A DNA stretch of 64,000 nt from an uncultured Hyphomonas sp. (GCF_963678195.1 NZ_OY782759.1:3224001-3288000); one strand, 5' to 3'; numbered from the stretch's first letter, positions 35,360 through 45,445 are shown. Notes: generated by a model from the letters alone, not told the origin. Program-made: numbers and translations.

Positions 35360-37777
35360 CTAGTGCGCGCGGGGCTGGTCGCCCTGTCCGCTGCCCTGCC
35401 CCGAGAGCGATGCATGCAGCGCCGCCTCGTCGGCTTCCGACCATTCGATCGGGGTCAGCGGGCGGGTCAGCGCGATCTCAAGCACCTCATTGATGTCGGA
35501 GACCGGCACGATCTTCAGGCCCGTTTTCACATTCTCCGGAATCTCGTCGAGATCCTTCTCGTTCTCCTCCGGAATGAGGACCGTCTTGATGCCGCCGCGG
35601 AGGGCTGCGAGCAGCTTCTCCTTGAGGCCGCCGATCGGCAACACCTTGCCGCGCAGCGAGATCTCACCCGTCATTGCCACTTCGCGGTCGACCGGGTTGC
35701 CGGTCAGCAGCGAGACGATGGCGGTGGTCATGGCGACACCGGCGGACGGGCCGTCTTTCGGTGTGGCACCATCGGGCACGTGCACGTGGATATCCGTGGT
35801 GTTGAAGACCGTCGGCTTGATGCCGAGCATCACCGACCGGGACCGCACGAGCGAGCTCGCCGCCTGGATCGATTCCTTCATCACGTCGCGCAGATTGCCG
35901 GTGACCTTCATGGCCCCGCGGCCGGGCATCTTGACCGCCTCGATGGTGAGGAGGTCGCCGCCCGTCTCGGTCCAGGCAAGGCCGGTGACGGCGCCCACCT
36001 GATCGGTCTCGTCGGCCAGGCCATAGCGGAACTTCCGCACGCCTGCGAAGTCGCCGAGGTTCTCCGGCGTCACGGTCAGCGTGGCGTCGTCGCCCTGCTC
36101 TGCCAGCTTGCGCACTGCCTTGCGGGCAAGGCGCGCAATCTCGCGCTTCAGGCTACGCACCCCGGCTTCGCGGGAATAGTAGCGGATGAGATCGCGGATA
36201 GCCTGGTCGGTAACGACAAACTCATCCTCGCCGAGGCCATGATCCTCACGGACCTGAGGGATCAGGTGGCGCTTGGTGATCTCCAGCTTCTCATCTTCCG
36301 TGTAGCCGGCGATCCGGATGATCTCCATACGGTCCAGCAAGGGCTGGGGCATGTTGAGCGAGTTCGCCGTCGTCACGAACATCACGTCCGAAAGGTCGTA
36401 ATCGACTTCCAGATAGTGGTCGTTGAACGTCGAGTTCTGCTCCGGATCGAGCACTTCCAGCAGCGCCGAGGCCGGATCGCCGCGATGGTCCATGCCCATC
36501 TTATCGATCTCGTCCAGAAGGAAGAGCGGATTGCCCGACTTCACCTTCTTCAGCGACTGGATGATGCGTCCCGGCATCGAGCCAATATAGGTCCGGCGGT
36601 GGCCGCGGATCTCGCTCTCGTCCCGCACGCCGCCCAGCGACACGCGCACGAAGTCGCGCCCCGTGGCTTCGGCGATGGACCGGCCAAGCGAGGTCTTACC
36701 CACACCCGGGGGCCCGACGAGGCAGAGGATCGGCCCCTTCATCTTGCCGGTGCGTTTCTGCACGGCGAGATATTCGAGGATCCGCTCTTTCACCTTTTCG
36801 AGACCATAATGATCGTCGTCGAGCTGATGCTCGGCTTTGACCAGATCGGTCTGGATGTCCTTGCGCGTACCCCATGGCAGGGCCAGCAGCCAGTCGAGAT
36901 AGTTGCGAACAACGGTGGATTCCGCCGACATCGGCGACATCTGCCGCAGCTTCTTCATTTCGGCGTCGGCCTTGGTACGGGCCTCTTCGGACAGCGGCGT
37001 TTCCTTGATGCGGGCTTCCAGTTCGGCCAGCTCGTCGCGCTCGCCGCCTTCACCGCCCTGCTCACCCAGCTCGCGCTGGATCGCCTTCATCTGCTCGTTG
37101 AGATAATACTCGCGCTGGGTCTTCTCCATCTGCCGCTTGACGCGGTTTTTGATTTTCCGCTCCATCTGCAGCATGCCCATCTCGCTCTCCATGAGCGCGA
37201 AGACCTTTTCGAGGCGTTCCTTCACGTCCGTGAGTTCGAGCAGTTCCTGCTTGTCGGAGAGTTTGACCGAGAGGTTCGATGCGACCGAGTCGGCCAGGCG
37301 GCCGGGATCGGTCATCGCAGAGATCGTGCCGACGGATTCTGGCGGGATCTTGCGGTTCAGCTTCACATAATTCTCGAACTGCTCCTGCACGGCGCGCATG
37401 AGGGCTTCGACGTCGGAAGTCTCCGTGTCGACCTCGTCCAGAACCTCGACTTCAGCTTCGAAATAGTCGCCGCGGTCGATCAGTTCGTTCACGCGCGCAC
37501 GCGTTTTGCCTTCGACCAGCACTTTGACCGTGCCATCGGGCAGCTTCAGAAGCTGGAGGATAGTGGCGATCGTGCCGGTTCCGTGCACGTCATCGGAGCC
37601 GGGATCGTCGATCGCGGCGTCGAGCTGGGCCACCAGCATGATTTCATTATCCGCTTCCTCGATCATTTCGAGGGCGCGCACCGACTTGTCGCGCCCCACG
37701 AAGAGCGGGGCGACCATGTCGGGGAACACAACGATGTCCCGAAGCGGCAACACCGGAAGGTTCTTGGTCTTTGGCAT
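35360..37777 (-). CDS. lon: ATP-dependent protease Lon
   Basis: An 805-residue LonA protease. The N-terminal substrate-binding domain ('[23 protein letters not shown]'), a coiled-coil middle part, the AAA+ module with Walker A '[16 protein letters not shown]' and Walker B '[10 protein letters not shown]', and the Ser-Lys peptidase domain with '[11 protein letters not shown]' are all present. It degrades misfolded and short-lived regulators such as cell-cycle factors in alphaproteobacteria. AAGGAGG precedes the ATG. It stands alone between the tRNA and an oxidoreductase gene. Confidence 0.97.
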   Translation of the reverse strand: MPKTKNLPVLPLRDIVVFPDMVAPLFVGRDKSVRALEMIEEADNEIMLVAQLDAAIDDPGSDDVHGTGTIATILQLLKLPDGTVKVLVEGKTRARVNELIDRGDYFEAEVEVLDEVDTETSDVEALMRAVQEQFENYVKLNRKIPPESVGTISAMTDPGRLADSVASNLSVKLSDKQELLELTDVKERLEKVFALMESEMGMLQMERKIKNRVKRQMEKTQREYYLNEQMKAIQRELGEQGGEGGERDELAELEARIKETPLSEEARTKADAEMKKLRQMSPMSAESTVVRNYLDWLLALPWGTRKDIQTDLVKAEHQLDDDHYGLEKVKERILEYLAVQKRTGKMKGPILCLVGPPGVGKTSLGRSIAEATGRDFVRVSLGGVRDESEIRGHRRTYIGSMPGRIIQSLKKVKSGNPLFLLDEIDKMGMDHRGDPASALLEVLDPEQNSTFNDHYLEVDYDLSDVMFVTTANSLNMPQPLLDRMEIIRIAGYTEDEKLEITKRHLIPQVREDHGLGEDEFVVTDQAIRDLIRYYSREAGVRSLKREIARLARKAVRKLAEQGDDATLTVTPENLGDFAGVRKFRYGLADETDQVGAVTGLAWTETGGDLLTIEAVKMPGRGAMKVTGNLRDVMKESIQAASSLVRSRSVMLGIKPTVFNTTDIHVHVPDGATPKDGPSAGVAMTTAIVSLLTGNPVDREVAMTGEISLRGKVLPIGGLKEKLLAALRGGIKTVLIPEENEKDLDEIPENVKTGLKIVPVSDINEVLEIALTRPLTPIEWSEADEAALHASLSGQGSGQGDQPRAH

Positions 37778-37877
37778 GTAACTGCCTCCTTCGTATTATG
37801 GTCCCGCCTGGCGGCGACCATGTGACCCTACCTGCACATGATGGCGGGAGTCGGGCGATGTACCAGATGTGGAGAGT

Positions 37878-37901
37878 GGCCGGGCCTGCTTCAACCCGGC
37901 C
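37878..37901 (-). terminator. Hairpin downstream of the flavin oxidoreductase
   Basis: GGCCGGG and CCCGGCC form a 7-bp stem around a 10-base loop, 43 bases beyond the stop at 37944. No T-run follows, so it may be a weak or factor-dependent terminator. Confidence 0.4.
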
Positions 37902-37943
37902 CCTGCGCAACATAATTGTGATTTCCCCTGCGCCTGCCTGCAA

Positions 37944-39245
37944 TCAGGGCGCTGAGGACCGCCATGCCTTTGCGGCAGCCTTTTCCGACTTCTGATTGGC
38001 CAGAAAGGCCGACAGGACACCCAGTTTCTCATCAGGCTCCCCTCCCGCGCCAAGCCGTTTCAACTGCTCATAATACCAGCCCATAGCGCCGAAACCGTTA
38101 AGGGCCTTGATAAGCTTGATCGGCGAGTGCGGCCCCAGCAGGCCCGGCCCGATGCGCAGCTTCTGCTCCCACTGGTCGAGCGCGGCCTGCGTACCGTCCA
38201 GCAGCCTGGCCGGCGCGCCCGTATCCACGCAGAGCGGCCGGCCGAGCCCGATCAGGTCCGCCTCGCCCGCCGCCAAGGCGTCATTCATCGCGGCCACAGT
38301 GCGGAAACCGCCGGTGACCATCAGCGGCATTTTTGCCCGGTCCTGAACGGCGCGGGCGTATTTGAGGAAATAGGCCTCCCGCGCCCGGGTGGACCCGGCG
38401 ACCGGCTGATCGAAGGCTGGCTGCAGGCCTTCCTGGTCCATCATTTTGGGCTGTTCGTAATTGCCGCCGGAAATCTCCACGAAATCAACGTCCAGCGTGT
38501 CCAGAATGTCGATCACGCCGAGGCAGTCCTCGAAACTGAAGCCGCCTTTCTGGAAGTCCGCCGAGTTCAGCTTGACCGACACCGAGAAGCCCGGCCCGGC
38601 GGCGATTTTCGCTTCTTTCACGCAGGCGGTCAGCAATCTCGCCCGGTTTTCAAGCGGGCCGCCCCAATCATCCTCGCGCTGGTTGGCCAGCGGGGACAGG
38701 AAGGACGACAGAAGATAACCATGGGCGGCATGGACCTGAATGCCGTCAAACCCGGTCTGTTTCGCAACTTTCGCCGCCCGGCCGAAGCCTTCGATCACGG
38801 CCTGGATTTCCTCTGCCGTCATGGCGCGGGGCGATCCGAACTGGCCGCCCGGCAGGCCAAGCGCCACAGGGCTTGGCGCGGCGGGGCGCGGGTTTACCAG
38901 TTTCGGCGTCTGGCGCCCGGCATGGCTGACCTGCATGACCAGCGCCGCGCCATGGCTTTTCGCCGCCTCGGCCCAGCGGGCGAACCTGTCCAGTTCCTCA
39001 TTCGAGACCTTCGGCCCGATGACCACATTACCCACTTGTTCCAAGTGGTTGCGGTCGATCTGGACATTGCCGGTGATGATGCCGCCAAGCCCGCCTTCGG
39101 CCCAGCGCCGGTAGAGCGTGACATGCGCCTCAGTGACCCGGTTGCGCGAATCAGCCAATCCCTCTGTCATTGCCGCTTTCACAAGACGGTTGGGAAATGT
39201 CAGCCCGCTGGCCAGGGTTAATGCAGTGTTAATCGTGGCAGTCAT
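37944..39245 (-). CDS. NADH:flavin oxidoreductase, old yellow enzyme family
   Basis: A 433-residue FMN-dependent TIM-barrel enzyme. Landmarks are 'FPNRLVKAAMTEGLAD', 'VMQVSHAGRQTP', 'GFDGIQVHAAHGYLLSSFLSPLAN' with the active-site H-x-x-H-like pair, 'RREDDWGG'-type turn ('QREDDWGGPLENRARLL') and 'GEADLIGLGRPL'. It probably reduces an activated C=C bond or acts in fatty-acid dienoyl reduction; the exact substrate is open. The ATG at 39245 has GGGGGA upstream; a longer frame would read into the parE leader. It is divergent from parE, 53 bases away, and its codons 5-10 overlap a CtrA-type site. Confidence 0.85.
   Translation of the reverse strand: MTATINTALTLASGLTFPNRLVKAAMTEGLADSRNRVTEAHVTLYRRWAEGGLGGIITGNVQIDRNHLEQVGNVVIGPKVSNEELDRFARWAEAAKSHGAALVMQVSHAGRQTPKLVNPRPAAPSPVALGLPGGQFGSPRAMTAEEIQAVIEGFGRAAKVAKQTGFDGIQVHAAHGYLLSSFLSPLANQREDDWGGPLENRARLLTACVKEAKIAAGPGFSVSVKLNSADFQKGGFSFEDCLGVIDILDTLDVDFVEISGGNYEQPKMMDQEGLQPAFDQPVAGSTRAREAYFLKYARAVQDRAKMPLMVTGGFRTVAAMNDALAAGEADLIGLGRPLCVDTGAPARLLDGTQAALDQWEQKLRIGPGLLGPHSPIKLIKALNGFGAMGWYYEQLKRLGAGGEPDEKLGVLSAFLANQKSEKAAAKAWRSSAP
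39218..39232. promoter_or_regulatory. CtrA-type site upstream of parE
   Basis: TTAATGCAGTGTTAA is an exact TTAA-N7-TTAA match, 66 bases before the parE start and inside the first codons of the divergent oxidoreductase gene. The position is suitable for control of either promoter. Confidence 0.45.
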
Positions 39246-39298
39246 TGATGTTCCCCCATATCGACACGATCCTCCGCCGCCCCTAAGGGAGACCATAA

Positions 39299-41302
39299 AT
39301 GGCCGCCGCCAAGCAAGCAAAGCTGTTCGACCAAATGAGCTCCGATAATTCCGGCTACTCCGCCAAGGACATTGAAGTCCTCGAAGGCCTCGAGCCTGTC
39401 CGTAAACGCCCCGGCATGTATATCGGCGGCACGGACGAGCGCGCCTATCACCACCTCTTCGCCGAGGTGCTGGACAATGCGATGGACGAAGCTGTCGCAG
39501 GCCATGCCAACCGGATCGAGATCCATCTCGACGCCGAAGGCTATCTGAGCGTGTCCGACAATGGCCGCGGCATCCCGGTCGACCCGCACCCGAAATTCCC
39601 AAAGAAATCAGCGCTGGAAGTCATCATGACCACGCTGCACTCGGGCGGGAAGTTCTCCGACAAGGCCTATGCAACGGCGGGCGGCCTGCACGGCGTGGGC
39701 ATCTCGGTCGTCAACGCCCTGTCGGAGCGTGTGGAAGTCGAAGTCGCGCGCGACAAGCGGCTTTACCGGCAGTGCTTCTCCCGCGGCCTGGTGGAAGGCA
39801 AGCTGGAGAAAGTCGGCGCTGCCCCGAACCGCCGCGGCACGTCGGTGAAGTTCAAGCCGGACCATCAGATCTTCGGCGACAAGATGCGCTGGCGCCCGGC
39901 GCGCCTGTTCCAGATGGCGCGCTCGAAGGCCTATCTCTATCGCGGCGTCGAAGTGCGCTGGGCCTGCGACCCGTCCCTGCTGCCGGAAGACTCCAAGATC
40001 CCGGCTGAAGCCACCCTCTCCTATCCCAATGGCCTCGCTGACCAGCTGGCCGAAGTGTTCGGTGGCAAGGCGACGATCACCGAAGCGCCGTTTACCGGCC
40101 TTGTGGATCTCGGCGCGGAAGGCAAGGTCGAATGGGCCATCGCCTGGACGCAGGCCGGTTTCGGCGAGAGCGACGGCTTTGCCCGCTCCTACTGTAACAC
40201 CATCCCGACGCCCGAAGGCGGCACGCACGAGGCGGGCTTCCGCGCGGCGATCACCAAGGGCCTGCGCAATTTCGGCGAGCTGACCGGCAACAAGAAGGCC
40301 AGCGACATCACGGCAGACGACATCATGGGCCATTCGGGCCTCTTGCTGTCCGTCTTCATCCGCGGGCCGGAATTCGTCGGCCAGACGAAGGACAAGCTGT
40401 CCACCACCGCCGCCTTCCGCCTCGTCGAGAACGCCGTGCGCGACCGGTTCGACCACTGGCTGGCAGGCTCGCCCAAAGAAGCCGACAAGCTGCTGACCTG
40501 GGCGATCGACCGTGCCGATGAGCGCGCGCGCCGCAGAAAACAGAAAGAAATCAACCGCAAGTCCGCCACCAAGAAGCTGCGCCTGCCGGGCAAGCTGGCG
40601 GACTGTTCGGAAAAAGGCCCGGACGAGACCGAGCTGTTCCTCGTCGAGGGGGACTCCGCCGGCGGCAGCGCCAAACAGGCGCGCGACCGGAAAACGCAGG
40701 CCATCCTGCCCCTGCGCGGCAAGATCCTGAACGTCGAGAGCGCCTCGGCCGACAAGATGATGGCCAACCAGGAGATCAACGATCTCGCGCTCGCCCTCGG
40801 CACGCAGCTCGGCAAGAAATTCGCCATCGACGATCTGCGTTACGAGCGCATCATCATCATGACCGACGCTGACGTGGACGGCGCCCACATCGCGGCGCTG
40901 CTGATCACTTTCTTCTACCGGATGACGCCGGGACTCATTGAATCCGGACGGCTTTTCCTGGCCATGCCGCCGCTCTTCAAGCTCTCCAACAAGGGCACGA
41001 TCGTCTATGCGATGGACGAGGCGGACCGCGCGGAGAAGATGAAAGCGCACTTCAAGCCGAACCAGAAAGTCGACATGACGCGCTTCAAAGGCCTCGGCGA
41101 AATGAACCCGGCGCAGCTGAAAGAGACCACGATGAACCCGGCCAGCCGCGTCCTCGCCCGCGTGACGCTGCCGGATTCCATGGACGAGCTGACCGAGATG
41201 AAACCTGCCGAACTTATCAACACGCTGATGGGCAAAAAGGCAGAGCTGCGCTTCCGCTTCATCCAGGAAAACGCCGCCTTTGTGGAAGACCTGGACATTT
41301 AG
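39299..41302 (+). CDS. parE: DNA topoisomerase IV subunit B
   Basis: A 667-residue type IIA topoisomerase B subunit. The GHKL ATPase domain shows 'GLEPVRKRPGMYIGGTDERAYHH', 'EVLDNAMDEAVAGHA', 'DNGRGIPVDPH' and 'GGLHGVGISVVNAL'; the TOPRIM domain shows 'ELFLVEGDSAGGSAKQARDR' and 'IIMTDADVDGAHIAALL'. The 'GGTDERAYHHL' form and the length, shorter than GyrB by about 140 residues, favour ParE. With ParC it decatenates chromosomes. GGGAGA precedes the ATG. It ends near a small GGCGC-TTC-GCGCC hairpin (41318-41330). Confidence 0.92.
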   Translation: MAAAKQAKLFDQMSSDNSGYSAKDIEVLEGLEPVRKRPGMYIGGTDERAYHHLFAEVLDNAMDEAVAGHANRIEIHLDAEGYLSVSDNGRGIPVDPHPKFPKKSALEVIMTTLHSGGKFSDKAYATAGGLHGVGISVVNALSERVEVEVARDKRLYRQCFSRGLVEGKLEKVGAAPNRRGTSVKFKPDHQIFGDKMRWRPARLFQMARSKAYLYRGVEVRWACDPSLLPEDSKIPAEATLSYPNGLADQLAEVFGGKATITEAPFTGLVDLGAEGKVEWAIAWTQAGFGESDGFARSYCNTIPTPEGGTHEAGFRAAITKGLRNFGELTGNKKASDITADDIMGHSGLLLSVFIRGPEFVGQTKDKLSTTAAFRLVENAVRDRFDHWLAGSPKEADKLLTWAIDRADERARRRKQKEINRKSATKKLRLPGKLADCSEKGPDETELFLVEGDSAGGSAKQARDRKTQAILPLRGKILNVESASADKMMANQEINDLALALGTQLGKKFAIDDLRYERIIIMTDADVDGAHIAALLITFFYRMTPGLIESGRLFLAMPPLFKLSNKGTIVYAMDEADRAEKMKAHFKPNQKVDMTRFKGLGEMNPAQLKETTMNPASRVLARVTLPDSMDELTEMKPAELINTLMGKKAELRFRFIQENAAFVEDLDI

Positions 41303-41406
41303 GACGGGGTCCGTATCGGCGCTTCGCGCCTCACATGAACCAGGCTCAGGGCTGCTGGTGCTCAGGCGTCCGGCTTTGGCGACGTGTTGGATAAGTGCCC
41401 CGCCAG

Positions 41407-41452
41407 ACCCTCACGAACACCGTCTATAGACCGTCTATGGACCTTCTATAGC
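41407..41452. repeat. 26-bp dispersed repeat copy B with 11-bp tandem units
   Basis: 41407-41432 is identical to the reverse complement of 5348-5373. From 41420 an 11-bp unit is repeated three times with small changes: CCGTCTATAGA, CCGTCTATGGA, CCTTCTATAGC. The palindrome GTCTATAGAC is within the shared part. It lies in the 188-bp gap between parE and a small membrane protein gene. Confidence 0.75.
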
Positions 41453-41490
41453 CTGCCCGCGGCGACCCGGAGGGGGCGGCGGGCGCGCCC

Positions 41491-41736
41491 CTATTCCTTG
41501 GGCAGCCGTTTCATGTGCACGTCGCGCACGACATGCACGACCGGGCGGACCGCGAAAAAGACCGAGCCGATCAGGAACAGCCACGTCCCCGCCGTCACCG
41601 TCGACGTCTTGAAGAACAGGACCGAGCCGATAATGAACATGATCGCCGCCAGCGCATCGACACAGTCATAGACCGTCCCATAGGCCACATAGACTTGCCT
41701 GTGGCGCGGCGTGGTAAAACGCATTCCTTCGGTCAT
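41491..41736 (-). CDS. YrhK-like small membrane protein
   Basis: An 81-residue protein with two hydrophobic segments ('ALAAIMFIIGSVLFF' and 'TAGTWLFLIGSVFFAVRPVVHVV') in the arrangement of the YrhK-like family, whose function is unknown. A GGGAAAGGG site precedes the ATG. It is monocistronic and lies between parE and an AT-rich islet. Confidence 0.7.
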   Translation of the reverse strand: MTEGMRFTTPRHRQVYVAYGTVYDCVDALAAIMFIIGSVLFFKTSTVTAGTWLFLIGSVFFAVRPVVHVVRDVHMKRLPKE

Positions 41737-41979
41737 AGTCGCCCTTTCCCTGTGTCTGTGGTGAGGTCTCTGGGTGCCGTTTTTGGGTGGGGCTGTAAAC
41801 TAGGTGGCTGGTTCAGGGGCCAATTGCTTGCCACCCATTTGGATGGATAATTGCCAATAGCATTCATATACATCTAAAGTTGACCGGATTGGATGTTGAT
41901 AGAGTCACTTAGATACGATTTTTTCGAGAGCTAACGAGTTCGAAAGTAGCCCCTCATTCGAACACACTTGGAGATACTA

Positions 41980-43161
41980 TTGCCTCAGTACAATGACTTT
42001 GAAGAGATCGCGCATTGTGGGGGGCAAATCATCTTCACAATATCTTGCGGTCCTGAAGGACAAAAACAGTATCAAACAACGATCAAGATGACCCGCGGTG
42101 GTCCAGCAGCATGGATCGGCGTGTACGCCAGAATCTTTGATGGCGTTCCAATACTAAATTTCAATATGGGAGGCTTGGGACAACCTTGGGACCCGCAATG
42201 TCCTGAGGGATGTGCACCAGTTTTCCTTGGATCAGATTCCCGCGAGTGCTGGGGTTGCAAGTGTCCTGAGTGTGAAAAGTACTTTCGCCACAGCGAACAT
42301 CCATCCGTATACCCCTTAACATGCCCTTACTGTGGCGTGCTTGCTCCCGGCGTATATTTCTTATCGGATGCTCAACGCCTATATATTAGGCATTACATCG
42401 AACAACTGGTGACTGGTATCGAACAAGATATGGAGCCAAACACTACGAAAGAGATCACCATTGACATGGATGCTATTGTAGACATGGCAGATGGCGAAAG
42501 CAGACCCGCTTTTTATCAAGCAGAAGAATCCCAACAGACTCAATTCAAATGCCCAGAATGCGCTGCTTTCAATGATGTTCGAGGCCTATATGCGTACTGC
42601 GGATCATGTGGGAAGCGGAACAATGTAGCCCGTTTGGAGGCAACAACCGCATGTCTGAGGGCAGACCTAAATGAAGGCCGAATAACTCCTGAAGATGCTA
42701 TTAGAAAAGCCGCATCGGAATTTGATGCATGTTGCCGTGATTTCGTGGGGCAACTGTGTGATCGCATCCCATTGAAGCCAGCCAGACAAACGCAGTTCCG
42801 CAATGCCGCATTTCATGACCTAGATTCAGACGTAGTCCAACAGATTCAAGCGAAGTTCGACGTGGACCTGTTTCGAGGGATGAAGGATCAACGTCCATTT
42901 GTACGCAAGATGATGCATCGACGTCACGTATTTGAGCACAAGGGCGGTGTCATAGATCAGCGGTACGTAGATGAGAGCGGAGACGCTGAAGCGCAAATAG
43001 GGGACTTAATTCGCGAAAACCAAGGGAACGCAAACGACTTCATCAGCGCGATAAATCGAATGGTCAAAAATCTCGACTCCGATTTTCACCAGACTTTTCC
43101 ATTGACTGAATGGCCCGTGACCAATCATCAGGAATACCTCGCTAGGATTCAAAACAGGTAG
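41980..43161 (+). CDS. Zinc-ribbon protein with HEPN-like C-terminus
   Basis: A 393-residue protein in DNA clearly richer in A+T than its surroundings, with different codon use. Two zinc-ribbon-like Cys clusters are visible: 'CWGCKCPECEKYF...CPYCG' near residues 85-115 and 'KCPECAAF...CGSCGKRN' near 190-215. The helical C-terminal half contains 'MHRRHVFEHKGGVIDQRYV', an R-x4-H motif in the setting typical of HEPN ribonuclease domains. No neighbour gives a function. A TTG at 41980 with GGAG six bases upstream seems the best start; a TTG at 41968 is possible. It may be a stand-alone RNA-targeting defence protein. Confidence 0.6.
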   Translation: MPQYNDFEEIAHCGGQIIFTISCGPEGQKQYQTTIKMTRGGPAAWIGVYARIFDGVPILNFNMGGLGQPWDPQCPEGCAPVFLGSDSRECWGCKCPECEKYFRHSEHPSVYPLTCPYCGVLAPGVYFLSDAQRLYIRHYIEQLVTGIEQDMEPNTTKEITIDMDAIVDMADGESRPAFYQAEESQQTQFKCPECAAFNDVRGLYAYCGSCGKRNNVARLEATTACLRADLNEGRITPEDAIRKAASEFDACCRDFVGQLCDRIPLKPARQTQFRNAAFHDLDSDVVQQIQAKFDVDLFRGMKDQRPFVRKMMHRRHVFEHKGGVIDQRYVDESGDAEAQIGDLIRENQGNANDFISAINRMVKNLDSDFHQTFPLTEWPVTNHQEYLARIQNR

Positions 43162-43284
43162 AGCAAAAGCCAACAGGTCGGAATCATTTGAATCTAATCT
43201 CTTATGCCTAGAGTTCCCCACTTGGGCCTACAGCAATCCAATCAATCCACCACACCAATTGCTAATCCCCCCGCAGCGGCCTAA

Positions 43285-44943
43285 ATGCTCTCCATGAGCA
43301 AAAATCTGAAAATCCTGGTCGCGCAGCTCAATCCTGTGGTGGGGGACATCAAGGGGAACCTTGAGCTGGCGCGCGGGGCGTATGCCGAGGCCAAGGACAA
43401 GGGCGCTGACCTGCTTGTCCTTTCCGAACTCTTCATCCTTGGCTATCCGGCCGAGGATCTGGTGCTGAAACCGGCCGCGGTGGAAGACTCCATGAAGGCG
43501 GTGCAGGCCCTCGCCGCGGAGATAGCCGGCGGCCCGGCCGTGATCATCGGCAGCCCCTGGATGGACGGGAAGAAACGGCACAATTCCGCCGTGCTGCTTC
43601 AAGGTGGCGCCGTGGCCGGGCGCTATGACAAGCGCGAGCTGCCGAACTATGGCGTGTTCGACGAGAAGCGCATCTTCGATGCCGGCGAAGGGCCCCTGCC
43701 CGTGTTCGAGCTTGGCGGCATTCAGGTCGGCATCGCGATCTGTGAGGACATCTGGTATCCGCGCGTGCCCTCTGCGCTGGCCGAGGCGGGCGCCGAAATG
43801 CTGATCGTGCCGAATGGCAGCCCGTGGCGCCGCACCGTGCAGGTAGAGCGCCACACCAGCTTCTCCGCCTGGACCAAGACCGGCGTGCCCTACCTGTTCG
43901 TGAACCAGGTGGGCGGGCAGGACGAACTGGTCTTCGACGGGGCGAGCTATGCCGTCGATTTCGACGGGACGGAGCACCAGCTGCTGGGCGATTTCGTCAC
44001 CGGCACGGCGCTTGTCTCGTTCGACGGCGAGACGCATCAGTTTGCGAGCGAGGCGAAGGCGGAGCTGAGCAGCGGCTGGGAAGCCGAATACCGCGCGGCG
44101 GTGATGGCGCTCGGCGATTATGTCAACAAGAACCGCTTCCCCGGCGTCGTGCTGGGCATGTCGGGCGGCATCGACAGCGCGCTGACCGCCGCCATCGCCG
44201 TGGACGCCCTGGGCGCCGACCGCGTGTGGTGTGTGATGCTGCCGTCGAAATATACGTCCTCTGACAGTCTGGAAGACGCGAAGCTGTGTGCCGAGGCGCT
44301 CGGCGCGCGCTATGACACGATCAATATCCGCCCCGGCGTGGACGCGCTGGACGAGATGCTGGCCGAACAATTCGCCGATACGCAGCCGGACGTGACGGAA
44401 GAGAACATTCAGTCACGCCTGCGCGCAGTGACGCTGATGGCGCTGTCGAACAAGTTCGGGCACATGGTGGTGACGACCGGCAACAAGAGCGAGATGGCCG
44501 TCGGCTATGCGACGCTCTATGGTGACATGTGCGGCGGCTATAATGCGCTGAAGGATTTCTGGAAGACAGAAGTGTTTGAGCTCGCGCGCTGGCGCAACAC
44601 GGCCTTGCCGAAGGGCGCGCTGGGGCCAGGCGGCGAAGTGATCCCGATGCGGATCATCACCAAGCCGCCAAGCGCGGAGCTGCGCGAAGACCAGAAAGAC
44701 CAGGACTCCCTGCCCCCGTATGACGTGCTGGACGATATCCTCCGCGGCCTGGTGGAGGGCGAGGAAGACGTGGAAGACATCATCGCCCGCGGACATGACA
44801 CGGCCACGGTCAAACGGATCGAGCACCTGCTCTATATCGCCGAATACAAACGCCGTCAGGCCCCACCGGGCGTCAAGATCGGCGGCAAGAATTTCGGCCG
44901 CGACCGGCGCTATCCCATCACGAACCGGTTCCGGGACGACTGA
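43285..44943 (+). CDS. nadE: Glutamine-dependent NAD+ synthetase
   Basis: A 552-residue two-domain enzyme. The N-terminal nitrilase-type glutaminase has the Glu-Lys-Cys triad landmarks 'LLVLSELFILGYPAEDL', 'YDKRELPNYGVFDEKR' and 'VGIAICEDIWYP'; the C-terminal synthetase has the P-loop 'LGMSGGIDSALTAAIAVDALG' and 'MVVTTGNKSEMAVGYATLYGDMCGGY'. It makes NAD+ from deamido-NAD+, ATP and glutamine. The start is ATG 43285 or 43294; neither has a strong ribosome site. Although essential-type, it is bracketed by two AT-rich foreign islets. Confidence 0.95.
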   Translation: MLSMSKNLKILVAQLNPVVGDIKGNLELARGAYAEAKDKGADLLVLSELFILGYPAEDLVLKPAAVEDSMKAVQALAAEIAGGPAVIIGSPWMDGKKRHNSAVLLQGGAVAGRYDKRELPNYGVFDEKRIFDAGEGPLPVFELGGIQVGIAICEDIWYPRVPSALAEAGAEMLIVPNGSPWRRTVQVERHTSFSAWTKTGVPYLFVNQVGGQDELVFDGASYAVDFDGTEHQLLGDFVTGTALVSFDGETHQFASEAKAELSSGWEAEYRAAVMALGDYVNKNRFPGVVLGMSGGIDSALTAAIAVDALGADRVWCVMLPSKYTSSDSLEDAKLCAEALGARYDTINIRPGVDALDEMLAEQFADTQPDVTEENIQSRLRAVTLMALSNKFGHMVVTTGNKSEMAVGYATLYGDMCGGYNALKDFWKTEVFELARWRNTALPKGALGPGGEVIPMRIITKPPSAELREDQKDQDSLPPYDVLDDILRGLVEGEEDVEDIIARGHDTATVKRIEHLLYIAEYKRRQAPPGVKIGGKNFGRDRRYPITNRFRDD

Positions 44944-44944
44944 C

Positions 44945-45445
44945 CTACCACTTCTCTACTGGTCGGATAACAGACCCGCAAAAATGAGACCAAGACCACT
45001 CTTCAATGTCGGGTCCGATGAGTTCATCTATAGGAAGCCAAAGAACTTTTAAGCCAAATTTGGTCCGTTCAATTACTTTGAACCTTTGCGAACCAGTGAC
45101 GAATTCGTACTCTATTCCCGTCGTAAGACTGTCAGGTGAAGTAAGAATTGGAGTAACTTCATCTGTTTGTAGAGTATGAAGCAGACCTCGCATGCGCAAC
45201 CGCTCTTCACGGTCAGGTTTTTCAGGATCCAGATACTCTCCGCACACAAATTTTTCACCCAAAAATTCGTAAATGCTTTTGGCCCAGAATACATCAGGAA
45301 TATATTCGGATTCATCATCGTCATAGTCGATGAAAGTTCCCGGCAGATCCAGTAGGCACGGGAACGTCATGTAGCTCTCAGCAATCACTTTGATCTCACT
45401 ACGAATCAGCACACGAAAAACAAGTTCCTGATTTGTTCCTATCAC
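44945..45445 (-). CDS. Hypothetical protein in an AT-rich islet
   Basis: A 166-residue acidic soluble protein with no signal peptide, membrane segment or motif that I recognise. Its stop lies one base from the nadE stop, and its DNA is much richer in A+T than nadE, so it looks acquired. The 'DYDDDESEYIPDVFWAKSIYEFLGEKF' stretch (landmarks YDDDESEYIP and FWAKSIYEF) is helical-amphipathic. No partner gene is beside it. Confidence 0.5.
   Translation of the reverse strand: MIGTNQELVFRVLIRSEIKVIAESYMTFPCLLDLPGTFIDYDDDESEYIPDVFWAKSIYEFLGEKFVCGEYLDPEKPDREERLRMRGLLHTLQTDEVTPILTSPDSLTTGIEYEFVTGSQRFKVIERTKFGLKVLWLPIDELIGPDIEEWSWSHFCGSVIRPVEKW

Noticed and set aside
35363-37825. Long open frame antisense to lon (about 820 codons)
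   Set aside because: It mirrors the lon coding frame, has His/Arg/Asp-rich composition with no family pattern, and overlaps an intact Lon protein with all active-site motifs.
39299-41302. Calling this topoisomerase subunit GyrB
   Set aside because: The 'GGTDERAYHHL' form and the lack of the extra GyrB C-terminal insert favour ParE; a GyrB is expected elsewhere in the genome.
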